Origin: Paracoccus saliphilus | Lineage (GTDB): Bacteria > Pseudomonadota > Alphaproteobacteria > Rhodobacterales > Rhodobacteraceae | NCBI GenBank assembly: GCA_003255745.1 | Contig: KZ836040.1 | Location: 129,748-193,747 of the forward strand | Direction of reading: 5' to 3' | Length of the DNA: 64,000 nt | Shown here: in pieces, positions 36,234 through 45,301 of the stretch | How positions within the stretch are numbered: the first letter of the stretch is position 1 | Layout of the letters: each line of letters opens with the position of its first letter | Program-made: the position numbers and the translations under genes | Notes under the pieces: model-generated | Seen by the model: the letters and a program-made list of their open reading frames with translations, nothing else | What the model was told of the DNA's origin: nothing | Database searches by the model: none

Positions 36234-36902
36234 ATGAAACTCCGCACCACCACGATCCTTGCCGCCTCCGGCCTCATGGTCCTCGGCGCCTGCGCCGATC
36301 CCGGCATGACCGGCACCGGCACCACCGGGATGAGCCGCACGCAGCAGGGTGCCGTCATCGGCGCCGCCACCGGGGCGATCTATGGCGCCACCCGCGACGG
36401 CGACAGCAACAACGAAGGCCGCGACGCCGCCCGCGGCGCCATCGTCGGCGGAATCGCGGGCGCCATCGCCGGCAACATCCTGGACCGTCAGGCCGCGGCA
36501 CTGCAGCAGTCGATCAGCAACCCGAATGTGCAGATCGTCAACCACGGGTCCTATCTGCAGGTCGTGATGCCCGAAGGCATTCTGTTCGCCACCAATTCGG
36601 CCGCCGTGTCGGGTCCGGCGCAATCGGACCTCTACGCCGTTGCGCGCAACCTGAACCAGTATCCCAACAGCGTCGTCGAAGTGGTCGGCCATACCGACAG
36701 CACCGGCAGCGCGGCGTACAACCTTGACCTGTCGCAGCGCCGCGCACAGTCGGTCGCAGGCATTCTGGCCGCTGCGGGCGTATCGCAGGGGCGCCTGTCG
36801 GCCACTGGCCGCGGCTTGACGCAGCCCGTCGCCTCGAACGCGACCGAGGCGGGCCGCGCGCAGAACCGCCGGGTCGAGATCATCATCCGCCCGACGCAGT
36901 AA
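36234..36902 (+). CDS. OmpA-family lipoprotein with glycine-zipper segment (YiaD-like)
   Basis: Outer-membrane lipoprotein of 222 residues. The signal peptide ends in lipobox LGAC with C20. A glycine-zipper region follows (about 38-80, QQGAVIGAATGAIYGA and GAIVGGIAGAIAGNIL), then an OmpA-like peptidoglycan-binding domain (about 105-222) with NSVVEVVGHTDSTGSAAYN and LSQRRAQSVAGIL. The domain binds diaminopimelate in the wall and tethers the outer membrane. AAAGGGAG precedes the ATG. It is a single gene with nothing co-directional close by. Confidence 0.9.
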   Translation: MKLRTTTILAASGLMVLGACADPGMTGTGTTGMSRTQQGAVIGAATGAIYGATRDGDSNNEGRDAARGAIVGGIAGAIAGNILDRQAAALQQSISNPNVQIVNHGSYLQVVMPEGILFATNSAAVSGPAQSDLYAVARNLNQYPNSVVEVVGHTDSTGSAAYNLDLSQRRAQSVAGILAAAGVSQGRLSATGRGLTQPVASNATEAGRAQNRRVEIIIRPTQ

Positions 36903-37005
36903 GCGCCCGGAAATCGGACGCGGGGGGCCGGGCGGAAACGTCCGGCCCTTTGCCTTTGAACGCGCCGCGGCCTATGGAGAGTTCATCCCAAAGGACCCGA
37001 CCGCC

Positions 37006-37773
37006 ATGCCTTTCGAGAAGATCGATGCAGCCCGCCTGTCGGGCGCCATCATTAGCCAGATCGAGACCCTGATCCTGCAGGGCGTCCTGCGCCCCGGAGA
37101 GCGCCTGCCGGGTGAACGCGATCTGGCCGAGCGGATGAACGTCAGCCGCCCATCGCTGCGCGAGGCCTTGGCAGCGATGCAGGACGACGGGCTGCTGGTG
37201 ACGCGGCCCGGATCGGGCGTCTTTGTGGCCGATGTGCTGGGCAGCGCCTTTTCACCCGCGCTGGTGCGTCTGATCGCGCGGCATCCCCAGGCCGCCGACG
37301 ATTACCTGACCTTCCGCAAGGACCTGGAAGGGCTGGCGGCCGAACGTGCCGCCACCGCCGCAGGCGAAACCGACCTGAAGGTTCTGGACCGCATCATGAC
37401 CGCGATGCGCCATGCCCATGCCAAGGGCGACCCCGAGGCCGAAGCCGCCCTGGACGCCGACTTCCACATGGCAATTGTCGAGGCCAGCCACAATGTCATC
37501 GCCCTGCACATGATGCGCGCCATGCAGGACCTGCTGCGTCAGGGAATGCTGTTCAACCGGCCCCGCATTTTCACCAGTCCCGAACAGCGGGACCGCATCC
37601 TGGACCAGCATGCGGCGATCAACGACGCCTTGCAGATCCGCGACGGGTTTCTGGCCCGCAGCGCACTGGAGGCACATCTGGATTTTGTGGCCGTGACCCT
37701 GACCGCGCAGCGGCGGGCCGACGAACATGCCGCCGTGGCGCGGCTGCGCCTGCAGAACCGGAACGACAGCTGA
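37006..37773 (+). CDS. FadR-subfamily GntR transcriptional regulator (FCD domain)
   Basis: A 255-residue regulator. The winged helix-turn-helix spans about residues 10-78 (GERLPGERDLAERMNVSRPSLREALAAMQ, then LLVTRPGSGVFV) and an FCD effector domain spans about 95-225. The start MPFEKIDAARLSGAIISQIE and the overall layout resemble PdhR/LldR-type regulators of pyruvate or lactate metabolism. No target operon is adjacent: the next gene is the convergent atpF. The effector and regulon are therefore unknown. Confidence 0.85.
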   Translation: MPFEKIDAARLSGAIISQIETLILQGVLRPGERLPGERDLAERMNVSRPSLREALAAMQDDGLLVTRPGSGVFVADVLGSAFSPALVRLIARHPQAADDYLTFRKDLEGLAAERAATAAGETDLKVLDRIMTAMRHAHAKGDPEAEAALDADFHMAIVEASHNVIALHMMRAMQDLLRQGMLFNRPRIFTSPEQRDRILDQHAAINDALQIRDGFLARSALEAHLDFVAVTLTAQRRADEHAAVARLRLQNRNDS

Positions 37774-37777
37774 CAAG

Positions 37778-37810
37778 AAAAACCCCCGGCGCCGCAGGGG
37801 CACCGGGGGT
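37778..37810 (-). terminator. Intrinsic terminator of the F0 ATP synthase operon
   Basis: On the minus strand CCCCCGG (complement of 37803-37809) and CCGGGGG (complement of 37783-37789) form a stem followed by TTTTT. It lies about 23 bases after the atpF stop and reaches to the fadR-type gene stop, so it may also serve as the boundary between convergent units. Confidence 0.8.
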
Positions 37811-37832
37811 CATTGGTCGTCAGGCAACAGGA

Positions 37833-38396
37833 TCAGTTCAGGCGGCGCGCCACGTCGGCGATGGAGTCGTCGATGCCGGCCGAACGCTGGCCCGAGCGGA
37901 CCTGAGCGGCCAGCACCTCGGACGCGGCGGCCACGGCGGCCTGAACGGCACGGTCGCGGATCGCCCTGACCGCATCGCTTTCCGCGCTTGCGATCTGGTC
38001 CTGCGCACCCTGCAGCCGGCGGTCGATGGACCGGCGCAGGTCGTCCTGCGCCTTGGCGGCCTGGGCCTCGGCCTCGCGCTTGGCATTGGCCACGATCTGG
38101 TCCGCCTGCCCCTTCACCTCGCGCGAGCGACGTTCATAGCTGGCATAGATCTCCTGCGCTTCCTCGCGCAGGCGGCGAGCCTCGTCCAGGTCCTTGCGAA
38201 TCCCTTCGGCGCGCTTGTCCAGCAGGCCGCCGATCAGCGCCGGGACCTTGAAATATACCAGCACCCCGACAAAGGCCAGGAAGGCCAGCAGCACGATAAA
38301 GTCGGTGTTGCGCAGCGAGAAGAACGGACCGGTCGCAGCCATGGCCGGTGCGGCCGCCAGCATTGAGGCCGACGCGATAGACAAAATGCGGATCAT
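37833..38396 (-). CDS. atpF: F0F1 ATP synthase subunit b
   Basis: Peripheral stalk subunit b, 187 residues. A leader or membrane segment at 1-20 is followed by the main helix [19 protein letters not shown] (about 34-52) and a long charged coiled coil (60-187) rich in R, E and A (for example [19 protein letters not shown]). It pairs with b' to connect F1 with subunit a. It is the last gene of the F0 operon and overlaps b' by four bases. The second of two b-type genes, it matches b rather than b' by its position after b'. Confidence 0.93.
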   Translation of the reverse strand: MIRILSIASASMLAAAPAMAATGPFFSLRNTDFIVLLAFLAFVGVLVYFKVPALIGGLLDKRAEGIRKDLDEARRLREEAQEIYASYERRSREVKGQADQIVANAKREAEAQAAKAQDDLRRSIDRRLQGAQDQIASAESDAVRAIRDRAVQAAVAAASEVLAAQVRSGQRSAGIDDSIADVARRLN

Positions 38397-39034
38397 TGCA
38401 TCGCCCCCTTCATGCGGCTGTCCAGCGCGGCGTTGACTGCGCCCTGATCCACCGTCCCGCCGAAGGTCCGGATCAGTTCGGCCGCCACATCTTGCGCCAC
38501 GTCGCGTGCGCTGACGTCGGACGATGCCCGGATCTCGCGGATACGCGTTTCCGATTCCGCGGTGCGCGCGGCAATCTCGGCATCGGCCTTGGCAATCGCG
38601 GCATCCAGTTGGCCCTGGATCTCGGCACGGTTCTGCGCAACGATGGCTTGCGCCTCGGTCCGCGCCTCGGCCAGCGCCTTGTCATAGGCTGCTTCGGCCT
38701 CGCGGGCCTTCTGCTTGAATTCTTCGGCGGCCATCAGATCGCCCGTGACGGCACCCTGACGGTCCGAGAGCACGGCGGCGATGCGGGGCAGCGCCACCCG
38801 GGACAGCACCAGATACAGGACCACCAGCGTGACGACCAGCCAGAAGATCTGGTTGCCGAAGGTGGCGATATCCAGCTGCGGAAGCCCTGCGGCCTCCCCG
38901 GCATGCTCTGCTGCGTCGACCCCGTGAACGATCACGACATCGGCGCCGTGGGTCGCAGCTTCGTCAACAACGACGACAGCGCCCTCATTATGTCCGGCCG
39001 CGGTGGTGGCGGCCTCTTGCAACAGGCTGAACAT
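38393..39034 (-). CDS. F0F1 ATP synthase subunit b' (second peripheral stalk subunit)
   Basis: Subunit b', 213 residues, a feature of photosynthetic bacteria and Rhodobacteraceae, where b and b' form a heterodimeric stalk. The membrane helix is [20 protein letters not shown] (about 62-81), followed by coiled coil. About 55 residues precede the helix, rich in A, H, V and D, a long but known N-terminal extension of this group. TAGGA lies just before the ATG. It follows atpE after 76 bases and overlaps atpF. Often named atpX, atpG or atpF2. Confidence 0.92.
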   Translation of the reverse strand: MFSLLQEAATTAAGHNEGAVVVVDEAATHGADVVIVHGVDAAEHAGEAAGLPQLDIATFGNQIFWLVVTLVVLYLVLSRVALPRIAAVLSDRQGAVTGDLMAAEEFKQKAREAEAAYDKALAEARTEAQAIVAQNRAEIQGQLDAAIAKADAEIAARTAESETRIREIRASSDVSARDVAQDVAAELIRTFGGTVDQGAVNAALDSRMKGAMQ

Positions 39035-39110
39035 GTCCTACCCCATGGCCTTACGATATGACGATGGGGTGGGGGTCAGGCCCCCACCCCGCCGCAAGGA
39101 TGGCGTGGGA

Positions 39111-39347
39111 TCAGACCGCGAACATCAGCAGAAGCGCGACGAGGAACGAGAAGATCCCCAGTGCTTCGGCGAATGCCATGCCGATGAACAGCGTGGCGGT
39201 CTGGCCGGCGGCGGCCGACGGGTTGCGCAGGGCACCGGCCAGGAAGTTGCCGGCGACGTTGCCCACGCCCAGGGCAGCAAAGCCCATGCCGAACGCGGTC
39301 AGGCCGACGCCGATGTACTGGCCCAGTTCTGCGATATTGCCTTCCAT
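39111..39347 (-). CDS. atpE: F0F1 ATP synthase subunit c
   Basis: Proteolipid of the rotor ring, 78 residues with two helices around the polar loop ALRNPSAA. The ion-binding carboxylate is E61 in [12 protein letters not shown]. The residues beside it do not form the Q/E/S pattern of sodium-type rings, so proton coupling is likely (inference). AAGGAG precedes the ATG at 39347; the longer frame is not coding. Codon choice is strongly biased, as expected for the most abundant F0 product. Confidence 0.96.
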   Translation of the reverse strand: MEGNIAELGQYIGVGLTAFGMGFAALGVGNVAGNFLAGALRNPSAAAGQTATLFIGMAFAEALGIFSFLVALLLMFAV

Positions 39348-39432
39348 GGTATTTCTCCTTGCGGTTGGAAGATTGGCGATCTTGGTGGATGCGGTCCCGA
39401 CGGGAGCCGCGCGGGGGCCGAAGCCCGTCGCC

Positions 39433-40182
39433 TTAGTGCGACGGGTGCAGCGCATCCTTGAGGTAGACGCAGGTCAGGATGGTGAAGACATAAGCCTGCA
39501 CGAAGGCGACAAGCACCTCGAAGGCATACATCCCGACAACCGCGATGATGGCGATGGGGGCAACAGCGGCAATGGCCGCGAAGCCCGCAAAGACCTTGAT
39601 GACGGCGTGGCCCGCGATCATGTTGCCGGCCAAACGAATGGACAGGCTCAGCGGACGCACGAAGTAGCTGATGACCTCGATCACGGCCAGGATCGGACGC
39701 ACGGCCAGCGGCGCCGAGCGGATCCAGAACAGGTCCAGGAAATGCGCGCCGTTCTTGACAAAACCGATGATTGTGACGCCCAGGAACACCGCCATGGCCA
39801 GAACGCCGGTGACGGCGATATGCGAGGTGACGGTGAAGGCCATCGGCACCAGGCCCAGCAGGTTGGCAAAGACGATGAACATGAACAGCGTCAGCACATA
39901 AGGGAAATAGCGCAGGCCGTCCTTGCCGGCGATGTCCTCGATCATCTTGTGGACCAGGCCATAGGCCATCTCGGCCACCGACTGCGAACGGTTGGGCACG
40001 ATCGCGCGGCCACGGGTGCCCAGCACCAGCAGCGCGATTGCGGCAAGCGCCGTCAGGGCCAGCCACAGCGTGACGTTGGTCGGCGTGTACCAGTGGACCT
40101 CGCCCGCGCCGAACAGCGGCTTGACCACGAACTGGTCCATCGGGTGGAATTCAAGGCCGCCGCCAGTCGCTTCCGTCGCCAC
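39433..40182 (-). CDS. atpB: F0F1 ATP synthase subunit a
   Basis: Membrane stator subunit that forms the proton half-channels with the c ring. The 249-residue protein has five or six helices; the essential arginine is R183 in [20 protein letters not shown] at 40182 is preferred because GAGGG lies seven bases upstream. A TTG at 40188 would form TTGA overlap with the atpI stop and add two residues; both are plausible. It lies between atpI and atpE in the standard F0 order. Confidence 0.95.
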   Translation of the reverse strand: MATEATGGGLEFHPMDQFVVKPLFGAGEVHWYTPTNVTLWLALTALAAIALLVLGTRGRAIVPNRSQSVAEMAYGLVHKMIEDIAGKDGLRYFPYVLTLFMFIVFANLLGLVPMAFTVTSHIAVTGVLAMAVFLGVTIIGFVKNGAHFLDLFWIRSAPLAVRPILAVIEVISYFVRPLSLSIRLAGNMIAGHAVIKVFAGFAAIAAVAPIAIIAVVGMYAFEVLVAFVQAYVFTILTCVYLKDALHPSH

Positions 40183-40184
40183 GA

Positions 40185-40559
40185 TCAATCCCTCTCGTCT
40201 TGGCCCGGCGCTTGGCCGGTTTTTGATCCCTCCGGCGCCGGGCCGGACTTCCTGTCAAGCTCGGACGCGGTGCGCATCATCGTCTTGATGCCGGCCGCAA
40301 GGCCGAGGAAAATGAACAGGACCATCAGCAGCGGCGTGGTGCCCAGCAGATAGTCCAGACCGTAACCGACCGCGAAACCAAGCCCCAGGCCGGTCACAAG
40401 CTCGATCACCATGCGCCAGGCAAGGTTTGCCTGTTCGTACTTGCCCATCGGGCCGGGGCCCTGGGGTTTGGGCGTCAGAGCGGCCAGCTTCGCTTCCAGT
40501 GCGCGCAGCCGGTCGGCATCCGCCGCCTTGTCCGCATCGCTCTGGGGCTTGTCGGCCAT
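40185..40559 (-). CDS. atpI: AtpI/AtpZ-family ATP synthase assembly protein
   Basis: A 124-residue membrane protein with a charged N terminus ([20 protein letters not shown]) and two helices (about [19 protein letters not shown] and [19 protein letters not shown]). AtpI helps assemble the c ring and may move Mg2+. It is the first gene of the F0 operon. ATG at 40559 is used; a GTG immediately before it (40562) is an alternative. The F1 genes are elsewhere, as usual in Rhodobacteraceae. Confidence 0.88.
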   Translation of the reverse strand: MADKPQSDADKAADADRLRALEAKLAALTPKPQGPGPMGKYEQANLAWRMVIELVTGLGLGFAVGYGLDYLLGTTPLLMVLFIFLGLAAGIKTMMRTASELDRKSGPAPEGSKTGQAPGQDERD

Positions 40560-40587
40560 CACTTACGCCCCCGTCATCGTTGGGCGC

Positions 40588-40616
40588 TGTCTAGGTGCTG
40601 CAGCCCGCCAAGTCAA
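40588..40616 (-). promoter_or_regulatory. Promoter of the F0 ATP synthase operon
   Basis: On the minus strand TTGACT (40611-40616) and TAGACA (40588-40593) are exactly 17 bases apart, giving a short leader of about 20 bases before the atpI ATG. It is a good sigma-70 match and the only one in the 200-base gap in this direction. Confidence 0.6.
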
Positions 40617-40715
40617 GCAACGGAGAAATTCATGCAAGTATAAGAAAATAATGAAATTTCGCATATTCGGCGTTCCGCCCCTCCGCTTGCATTCCCCGGC
40701 CGCGCGGGTCATTAC

Positions 40716-40731
40716 TCAACCGTCCGGTTGA
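40716..40731 (+). promoter_or_regulatory. Palindrome upstream of the ArsR-family gene (candidate operator)
   Basis: TCAACCG-TC-CGGTTGA is a perfect inverted repeat with 7-base arms, 26 bases before the ArsR-family ATG. It runs into a second short repeat GTTG-AC-CAAC. Winged-helix ArsR dimers bind this kind of site, so autoregulation is likely (inference). A TTG start codon at 40728 would fall inside the palindrome, which argues against that start. Confidence 0.55.
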
Positions 40732-40757
40732 CCAACATCTTTTCACCAAGGCTGCTG

Positions 40758-41114
40758 ATGACCCTTCCCCCGATGCCTGACAGGCTGGATCTGATCTTCG
40801 GGGCGCTGGCCGACCCGACGCGCCGGCGGGTCCTGTCGATGCTGCTGGAGGACGACATGGCGGTCAGCGATGTGGCCGCACCCTTCGCGATGAGCCTGGC
40901 CGCGATCTCGAAGCACCTGGCGGTGCTTGCGGCGGCGGGCCTGATCCTGCAAGAGCGGCGCGGCCGGATCACGTGGTGCAAGCTGGACCCTCAGGGGATG
41001 CGGGCGGCGTCGGTCTGGATGCAGGGCTTTGGGCAGTTCGACCCGGTGGACCTGGACCATTTCGAACGGTTCCTGGAAACAGAACTGAGGGAAGACGATG
41101 ACCAAGACGCCTGA
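40758..41114 (+). CDS. ArsR-family helix-turn-helix regulator
   Basis: A 118-residue winged-helix regulator. The core is DLIFGALADPTRRRVLSMLLE, VSDVAAPFAMSLAAISKHLA and the wing LILQERRGRITWCKLDP. It lacks the ELCVCDL-type metal motif and has a single cysteine (in WCKLDP), so it is not a metal sensor of the classical type and belongs with the small ArsR/HTH_20 group. ATG at 40758 has AAGG upstream. Its 3' end overlaps the pseudouridine kinase gene by 17 bases, so it is co-translated with it and probably controls the operon in response to pseudouridine or a derivative (inference). Confidence 0.82.
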   Translation: MTLPPMPDRLDLIFGALADPTRRRVLSMLLEDDMAVSDVAAPFAMSLAAISKHLAVLAAAGLILQERRGRITWCKLDPQGMRAASVWMQGFGQFDPVDLDHFERFLETELREDDDQDA

Positions 41115-41976
41115 CGTGCTGTGCATTGGCGCGATGCTGTGGGACGTGATCGGCCGCGCGCCGCGCCGCATGGCGCCCGGTGCCGATGTGCCGGGCCGGA
41201 TCCGCCACCTGCCGGGGGGCGTGGCGCTGAACGTCGCGGTCGCGCTGGCGCGGTGGGGCATGACGCCTGCGGTCCTGTCGGCGGTGGGCCGCGATTCCGA
41301 GGGTGAGGCATTGGTGACCGAGGCCGAGCGCCTTGGCGTCATGACCGGGCACCTGGCCCGCGACACCGGCCTGCCCACCGACTGCTACATGGCGATCGAG
41401 GACAGCGAGGGACTGATCGCCGCCGTTGCCGACGCCCTCAGCCTGGAACTGGCAGGGGCGGCCATTCTTGCGCCGCTGGACGCCCTGCCCCCCTGGGCCG
41501 GTCCGGTGGTTCTGGACGGCAACCTGACCGAGGAGCTGCTGTCCGCCATTGCCCGCGATCCGCGCCTGGCCCGCGCCGACCTGCGTGTGGTACCCGCCAG
41601 CCCCGGCAAGGCCGAGCGGTTGGAGCCCCTGATCGCGGCCCGGCGCGGCTGTTTCTATCTGAACCGCCTGGAGGCCGAGATCCTGGCTGGCCGTGCCTGC
41701 CCTGACGCAGCATCGGCGGCTGAGGCTGTCGTGGCCCGTGGCGCGGCCCGCGTTCTGGTCACCGACGGCCCCAACCCCGCCGCCGAGGCGATCGCGGGCG
41801 GCCCCACGCTGACCCATCAGCCCCCCAAGGTCATCGTCGAACGCGTGACCGGGGCCGGCGATTGCTTTCTGGCGGCCCACCTGGCCGCCGGGCTTAAGGA
41901 AATGCCGCGCGACGCGGCGCTGCGGCAGGCCGTCAGGGCCTCGGCCGCGCATGTCTCTGGAAAGGACGTCCCGTGA
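41098..41976 (+). CDS. psuK: Pseudouridine kinase-like PfkB-family kinase
   Basis: A 292-residue ribokinase-family kinase, likely phosphorylating pseudouridine at the 5' position. PfkB features are LPGGVALNVAVALARWGM near residue 38-55 and the C-terminal RVTGAGDCFLAAHLAAGL with the catalytic aspartate. The substrate comes from the pairing with psuG directly downstream (GTGA overlap at 41973). GAGGGAAG lies seven bases before the ATG. No pseudouridine transporter gene is adjacent. Confidence 0.85.
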   Translation: MTKTPDVLCIGAMLWDVIGRAPRRMAPGADVPGRIRHLPGGVALNVAVALARWGMTPAVLSAVGRDSEGEALVTEAERLGVMTGHLARDTGLPTDCYMAIEDSEGLIAAVADALSLELAGAAILAPLDALPPWAGPVVLDGNLTEELLSAIARDPRLARADLRVVPASPGKAERLEPLIAARRGCFYLNRLEAEILAGRACPDAASAAEAVVARGAARVLVTDGPNPAAEAIAGGPTLTHQPPKVIVERVTGAGDCFLAAHLAAGLKEMPRDAALRQAVRASAAHVSGKDVP

Positions 41977-42890
41977 CCCACACTGCCCCCCTCACCTTCG
42001 CCCCTGAGGTTCGCGACGCGCTGGATCGCGGTTTGCCCGTGGTGGCGCTGGAATCGACCATCATCACCCACGGCATGCCCTGGCCCCAGAACCTGGAAAT
42101 GGCCGAAAAGGTCGAGGCCACCATCCGCAACGGCGGCGCGGTCCCCGCGACCATCGCCGTCATGGGCGGCCAGATCCACATTGGCCTGACGCCCGAGGCG
42201 CTGCGCGCCTTGGCCCAGACCCCGCCTGCGGAGGCGATGAAGCTGAGCCGCGCCGATCTGGCCGTATGTATCGCGAACGGCCGCACCGGGGCCACCACGG
42301 TCGCGGCGACGATGATCTGTGCGCATCTGGCGGGCATCAAGGTCTTTGCCACCGGCGGCATCGGCGGCGTTCATCGCGGTGCGGAAACCAGCTTCGACAT
42401 CTCGGCCGACCTGCAGGAACTGGCGCAGACGCCGGTAACGGTGGTGGCGGCGGGCGCCAAGGCAATCCTAGACCTGCCAAAGACCTGGGAGGTGCTGGAA
42501 ACGCTTGGTGTGCCGGTCATCGCCTTTGGCCAGGACGAATTGCCGGCCTTCTGGTCCCGCGCATCGGGCATCAAGGCACCGCTGCGCATGGACACGGCGG
42601 ATGAAATCGCCGCCGCCGCCGCCATGCGCGCGGCCCTGGGCCTGAAGGGCGGCCAGCTGGTCGCCAACCCGATCCCGGTCGAGGCCGAGATCCCGCAGGA
42701 CCAGATCATGCCGGTGATTGAACAGGCCCTGGCCGAAGCCGGGGCGCAGGGCATCGCCGCCAAGGCGGTCACGCCCTTCCTGCTGGGCCGCATCTTCGAA
42801 CTGACCCAAGGCCGCTCGCTGGACAGCAACATTGAACTGGTGCTGAACAACGCCCGCCTGGCCGCGCAGATCGCCGCCGCGATGGCCTAG
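41973..42890 (+). CDS. psuG: Pseudouridine-5'-phosphate glycosidase
   Basis: Cleaves the C-C glycosidic bond of pseudouridine 5'-phosphate to uracil and ribose 5-phosphate; 305 residues. Recognisable stretches are VVALESTIITHGMPWPQNLE (with E27), GRTGATTVAATMICAHLAGI, FATGGIGGVHRGAE and the tail GRSLDSNIELVLNNARLAAQ. The start is GTG at 41973, coupled to psuK. The TAG stop overlaps the stop of the convergent patatin gene within CTAG. Together with PsuK it salvages pseudouridine from RNA turnover. Confidence 0.95.
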   Translation: MTHTAPLTFAPEVRDALDRGLPVVALESTIITHGMPWPQNLEMAEKVEATIRNGGAVPATIAVMGGQIHIGLTPEALRALAQTPPAEAMKLSRADLAVCIANGRTGATTVAATMICAHLAGIKVFATGGIGGVHRGAETSFDISADLQELAQTPVTVVAAGAKAILDLPKTWEVLETLGVPVIAFGQDELPAFWSRASGIKAPLRMDTADEIAAAAAMRAALGLKGGQLVANPIPVEAEIPQDQIMPVIEQALAEAGAQGIAAKAVTPFLLGRIFELTQGRSLDSNIELVLNNARLAAQIAAAMA

Positions 42891-43951
42891 GGCTGCGGCA
42901 TGTTGGAAAACAGCGCGGACAGGTCAAAACTGTCCTCGTTGTTCAGCTTGTCGGCGTGATCCTCGATGAAACGGTCCGCGGCATTCTGGCCCGCAGCCTT
43001 CATCGCGGCCAGCAGGCCCGGCCGGGGCATCAGCTTGGACCGGGCGGTCAGGTCGATCATCAGCGCGTCATCCTCGATCAGGTGGACCAGCACGTTCTTC
43101 ATCGACCGGCTTTCCAGCCGCTTTTCGGCCGTCAGCTCCTTGACGAAGTTGATCGCGCGCAGCTGGTTCATCAGCGAGCTGTTGAAGCTGATCTCGTTCA
43201 CGCGGTCGGCGATCTCGACCGGGGTGCGGGGCAGCACTTCGCGCAGCAGCGGGTTGATCGCCACGATCAGGATGTCGCGCGGAAAATCAGGCCGGTACAG
43301 CGGGAACAGCGCCGGGTTGCCGCCATAGCCGCCGTCCCAGTAGGCCTCCAGCCGGCCGGTGGCGGGGTCAGCAATCTCGACCGCCTGGAACAGCGTCGGC
43401 AGGCAGGCCGAGGCCATCACCGCCTGCGCTGTCGCCCCCGGTCCGGTAAAGACCTTGATGCGGCCGGTCCGCACATTCGTCGCGGCGATGAACAGCGCCG
43501 GGCCCCCGTCGCAGGCGAAATCCGCATGCGGCAGGTCGCGCAAGAGCTGGCCAAGCGGGTTCACGTAGAAGGGGCCATAGTCATAGGGGCTGAACAGCCG
43601 GGTCAGGTTGTCCAGCCAAGCGGCCGGCGACACCATCTCGGTCAGGCGCTGGAAGCCGCGCGGCATGGGCATCAGCGACTGCAGCCAGCGCACCACGCGG
43701 TTGTCGCTCATCGCGCCGATTCCGGACCAGAGCGCATCCAGATTTTCACGCGCCGCGTGTCGTCCCGCCGGTCCGGCACCGGTCGCCAGCCCCGCTTTCA
43801 GCGCGGCTCCGTTCAGCGCGCCCGCCGAGGTCCCGCTGATGGCCGCGACCTGCAACCAGCGCTCGTCCAGCAGACGATCCAGCACGCCCCAGGTAAAGGC
43901 GCCATGCGCGCCGCCGCCCTGCAGCCCAAGGTTGATGCTCTTGTCCCTCAT
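42887..43951 (-). CDS. Patatin-like phospholipase
   Basis: Serine lipid acyl hydrolase of 354 residues. The oxyanion motif is GLQGGGAHGAF (residues 9-19), the nucleophile is S42 in GTSAG, and the partner aspartate is D206 in YWDGGYGGNPALF. There is no signal peptide or membrane helix, so it is likely cytosolic or peripheral, acting on phospholipids or PHA-like polyesters. Secreted toxin-like ExoU features are not seen. It is a single-gene unit convergent with psuG. Confidence 0.88.
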   Translation of the reverse strand: MRDKSINLGLQGGGAHGAFTWGVLDRLLDERWLQVAAISGTSAGALNGAALKAGLATGAGPAGRHAARENLDALWSGIGAMSDNRVVRWLQSLMPMPRGFQRLTEMVSPAAWLDNLTRLFSPYDYGPFYVNPLGQLLRDLPHADFACDGGPALFIAATNVRTGRIKVFTGPGATAQAVMASACLPTLFQAVEIADPATGRLEAYWDGGYGGNPALFPLYRPDFPRDILIVAINPLLREVLPRTPVEIADRVNEISFNSSLMNQLRAINFVKELTAEKRLESRSMKNVLVHLIEDDALMIDLTARSKLMPRPGLLAAMKAAGQNAADRFIEDHADKLNNEDSFDLSALFSNMPQP

Positions 43952-44040
43952 TGCCGGCGACCCCTACGCTTTGCACCTGCAGCAGGATAAAACCCTGCGC
44001 CCACAAGGCAAGCCGCAAGGCGATGCCGCGCCGCGGCGCC

Positions 44041-45168
44041 TCAGTCCTCGGCGTTGGCCTCGGCGCGGCTCTTGCCCGCGACGTCCAGCGCCAGGGTGGC
44101 GGCCATGAAGCGGTCCAGGTCGCCGTCCAGCACGCCCTGCGTGTCGCTGGTTTCCTCGCTGGTGCGCAGGTCCTTCACCATCTGATAGGGGTGCAGGACA
44201 TAGGACCGGATCTGGTTGCCCCAGCCCGCATCGCCCTTGGCGGCGTGCTGGGCGTTCACCTCGGCGTTGCGGCGGTCCAGCTCCATCTGGTACAGGCGCG
44301 CCTTCAGCGCGGCCATGGCGTTGGCGCGGTTCTGGTGCTGTGACTTTTCCGAACTGGTCACCACGATATTCGTGGGCAGGTGGGTGATCCGCACGGCCGA
44401 GTCGGTGGTGTTCACGTGCTGACCGCCCGCGCCCGACGACCGATAGGTGTCGATGCGGATGTCGCGGTCGGGAATGTCGATCTCGATGTTCTCGTCCACG
44501 ACCGGATAGACCCAGACGCTGCTGAACGAGGTATGCCGCCGCGCCGCGCTGTCATAGGGGCTGATGCGGACCAGGCGGTGCACACCCGATTCCGACTTCA
44601 GCCAGCCATAGGCGTTGTGCCCGGTGATCTTGTAAGCGGCGCTGCGGATGCCGGCCTCGTCACCGCCGGTTTCGGACAGCAGCTCGACCTCATAGCCCTT
44701 CTTTTCGGCCCACCGCACATACATCCGCGCCAGCATCGACGCCCAGTCGCAGCTTTCGGTGCCGCCAGCGCCCGCGTTGATCTCCAGGAAGGTGTCGTTG
44801 GCATCCGCCTCGCCGTTCAGCAGGGCCTCCAGCTCCTTCTGGGCGGCCATCTTGGCCAAGTCCTTCAGGTTGGCTTCGGCCTCGGCCACCAGGTCGGGGT
44901 CGCCCTCGGCCTCGGCCAGTTCGACCATTTCGGCATTGGCCGACAGGTCGCCCTCGATCCGGCGATAGGTATCGATCGCGTCCGACAGGGATTGCCGGTC
45001 GCGCATCAGCTTCTGCGCGCGGGCGGGGTCGGACCACAGGTCGCCATCCTCGATCATGGCGTTCATCTCTTCCAGGCGATGCGGCGCGGTCTGCCAGTCC
45101 AGGCGTTGACCCAGCAGGGTCAGCGAGCGGCGGATGGCCTCGATGGTGGACTGCGTCTCGGCGCGCAT
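44041..45168 (-). CDS. prfB: Peptide chain release factor 2
   Basis: Release factor that reads UGA and UAA; 375 residues. The GGQ motif that triggers hydrolysis is at 248-250 ([17 protein letters not shown]). The stop-codon recognition tripeptide is SPY (203-205) where E. coli RF2 has SPF. The frame is continuous from the ATG, so the programmed +1 frameshift found in many bacteria is absent; autoregulation by that route is not possible here. AAGGAA lies upstream of the ATG at 45168; the long open frame beyond it is not coding. Confidence 0.95.
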   Translation of the reverse strand: MRAETQSTIEAIRRSLTLLGQRLDWQTAPHRLEEMNAMIEDGDLWSDPARAQKLMRDRQSLSDAIDTYRRIEGDLSANAEMVELAEAEGDPDLVAEAEANLKDLAKMAAQKELEALLNGEADANDTFLEINAGAGGTESCDWASMLARMYVRWAEKKGYEVELLSETGGDEAGIRSAAYKITGHNAYGWLKSESGVHRLVRISPYDSAARRHTSFSSVWVYPVVDENIEIDIPDRDIRIDTYRSSGAGGQHVNTTDSAVRITHLPTNIVVTSSEKSQHQNRANAMAALKARLYQMELDRRNAEVNAQHAAKGDAGWGNQIRSYVLHPYQMVKDLRTSEETSDTQGVLDGDLDRFMAATLALDVAGKSRAEANAED

Positions 45169-45301
45169 GGGCGGGTTCCTTCGGTCAGGCGTCAGGTCCG
45201 GGGTGATAACGCGGCCCGCGCCCTTGGGCAAGACCGGCGCAACCCTGTGGCCGCCGCGCACGTTCCGCCACAGGATGCGTGCTGCACGAAAGAAGGTTCC
45301 G

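Noticed and set aside
40728..40757. TTG start at 40728 for the ArsR-family gene
   Set aside because: It falls inside the operator-like palindrome and lacks a ribosome binding site, whereas the ATG at 40758 has AAGG upstream.
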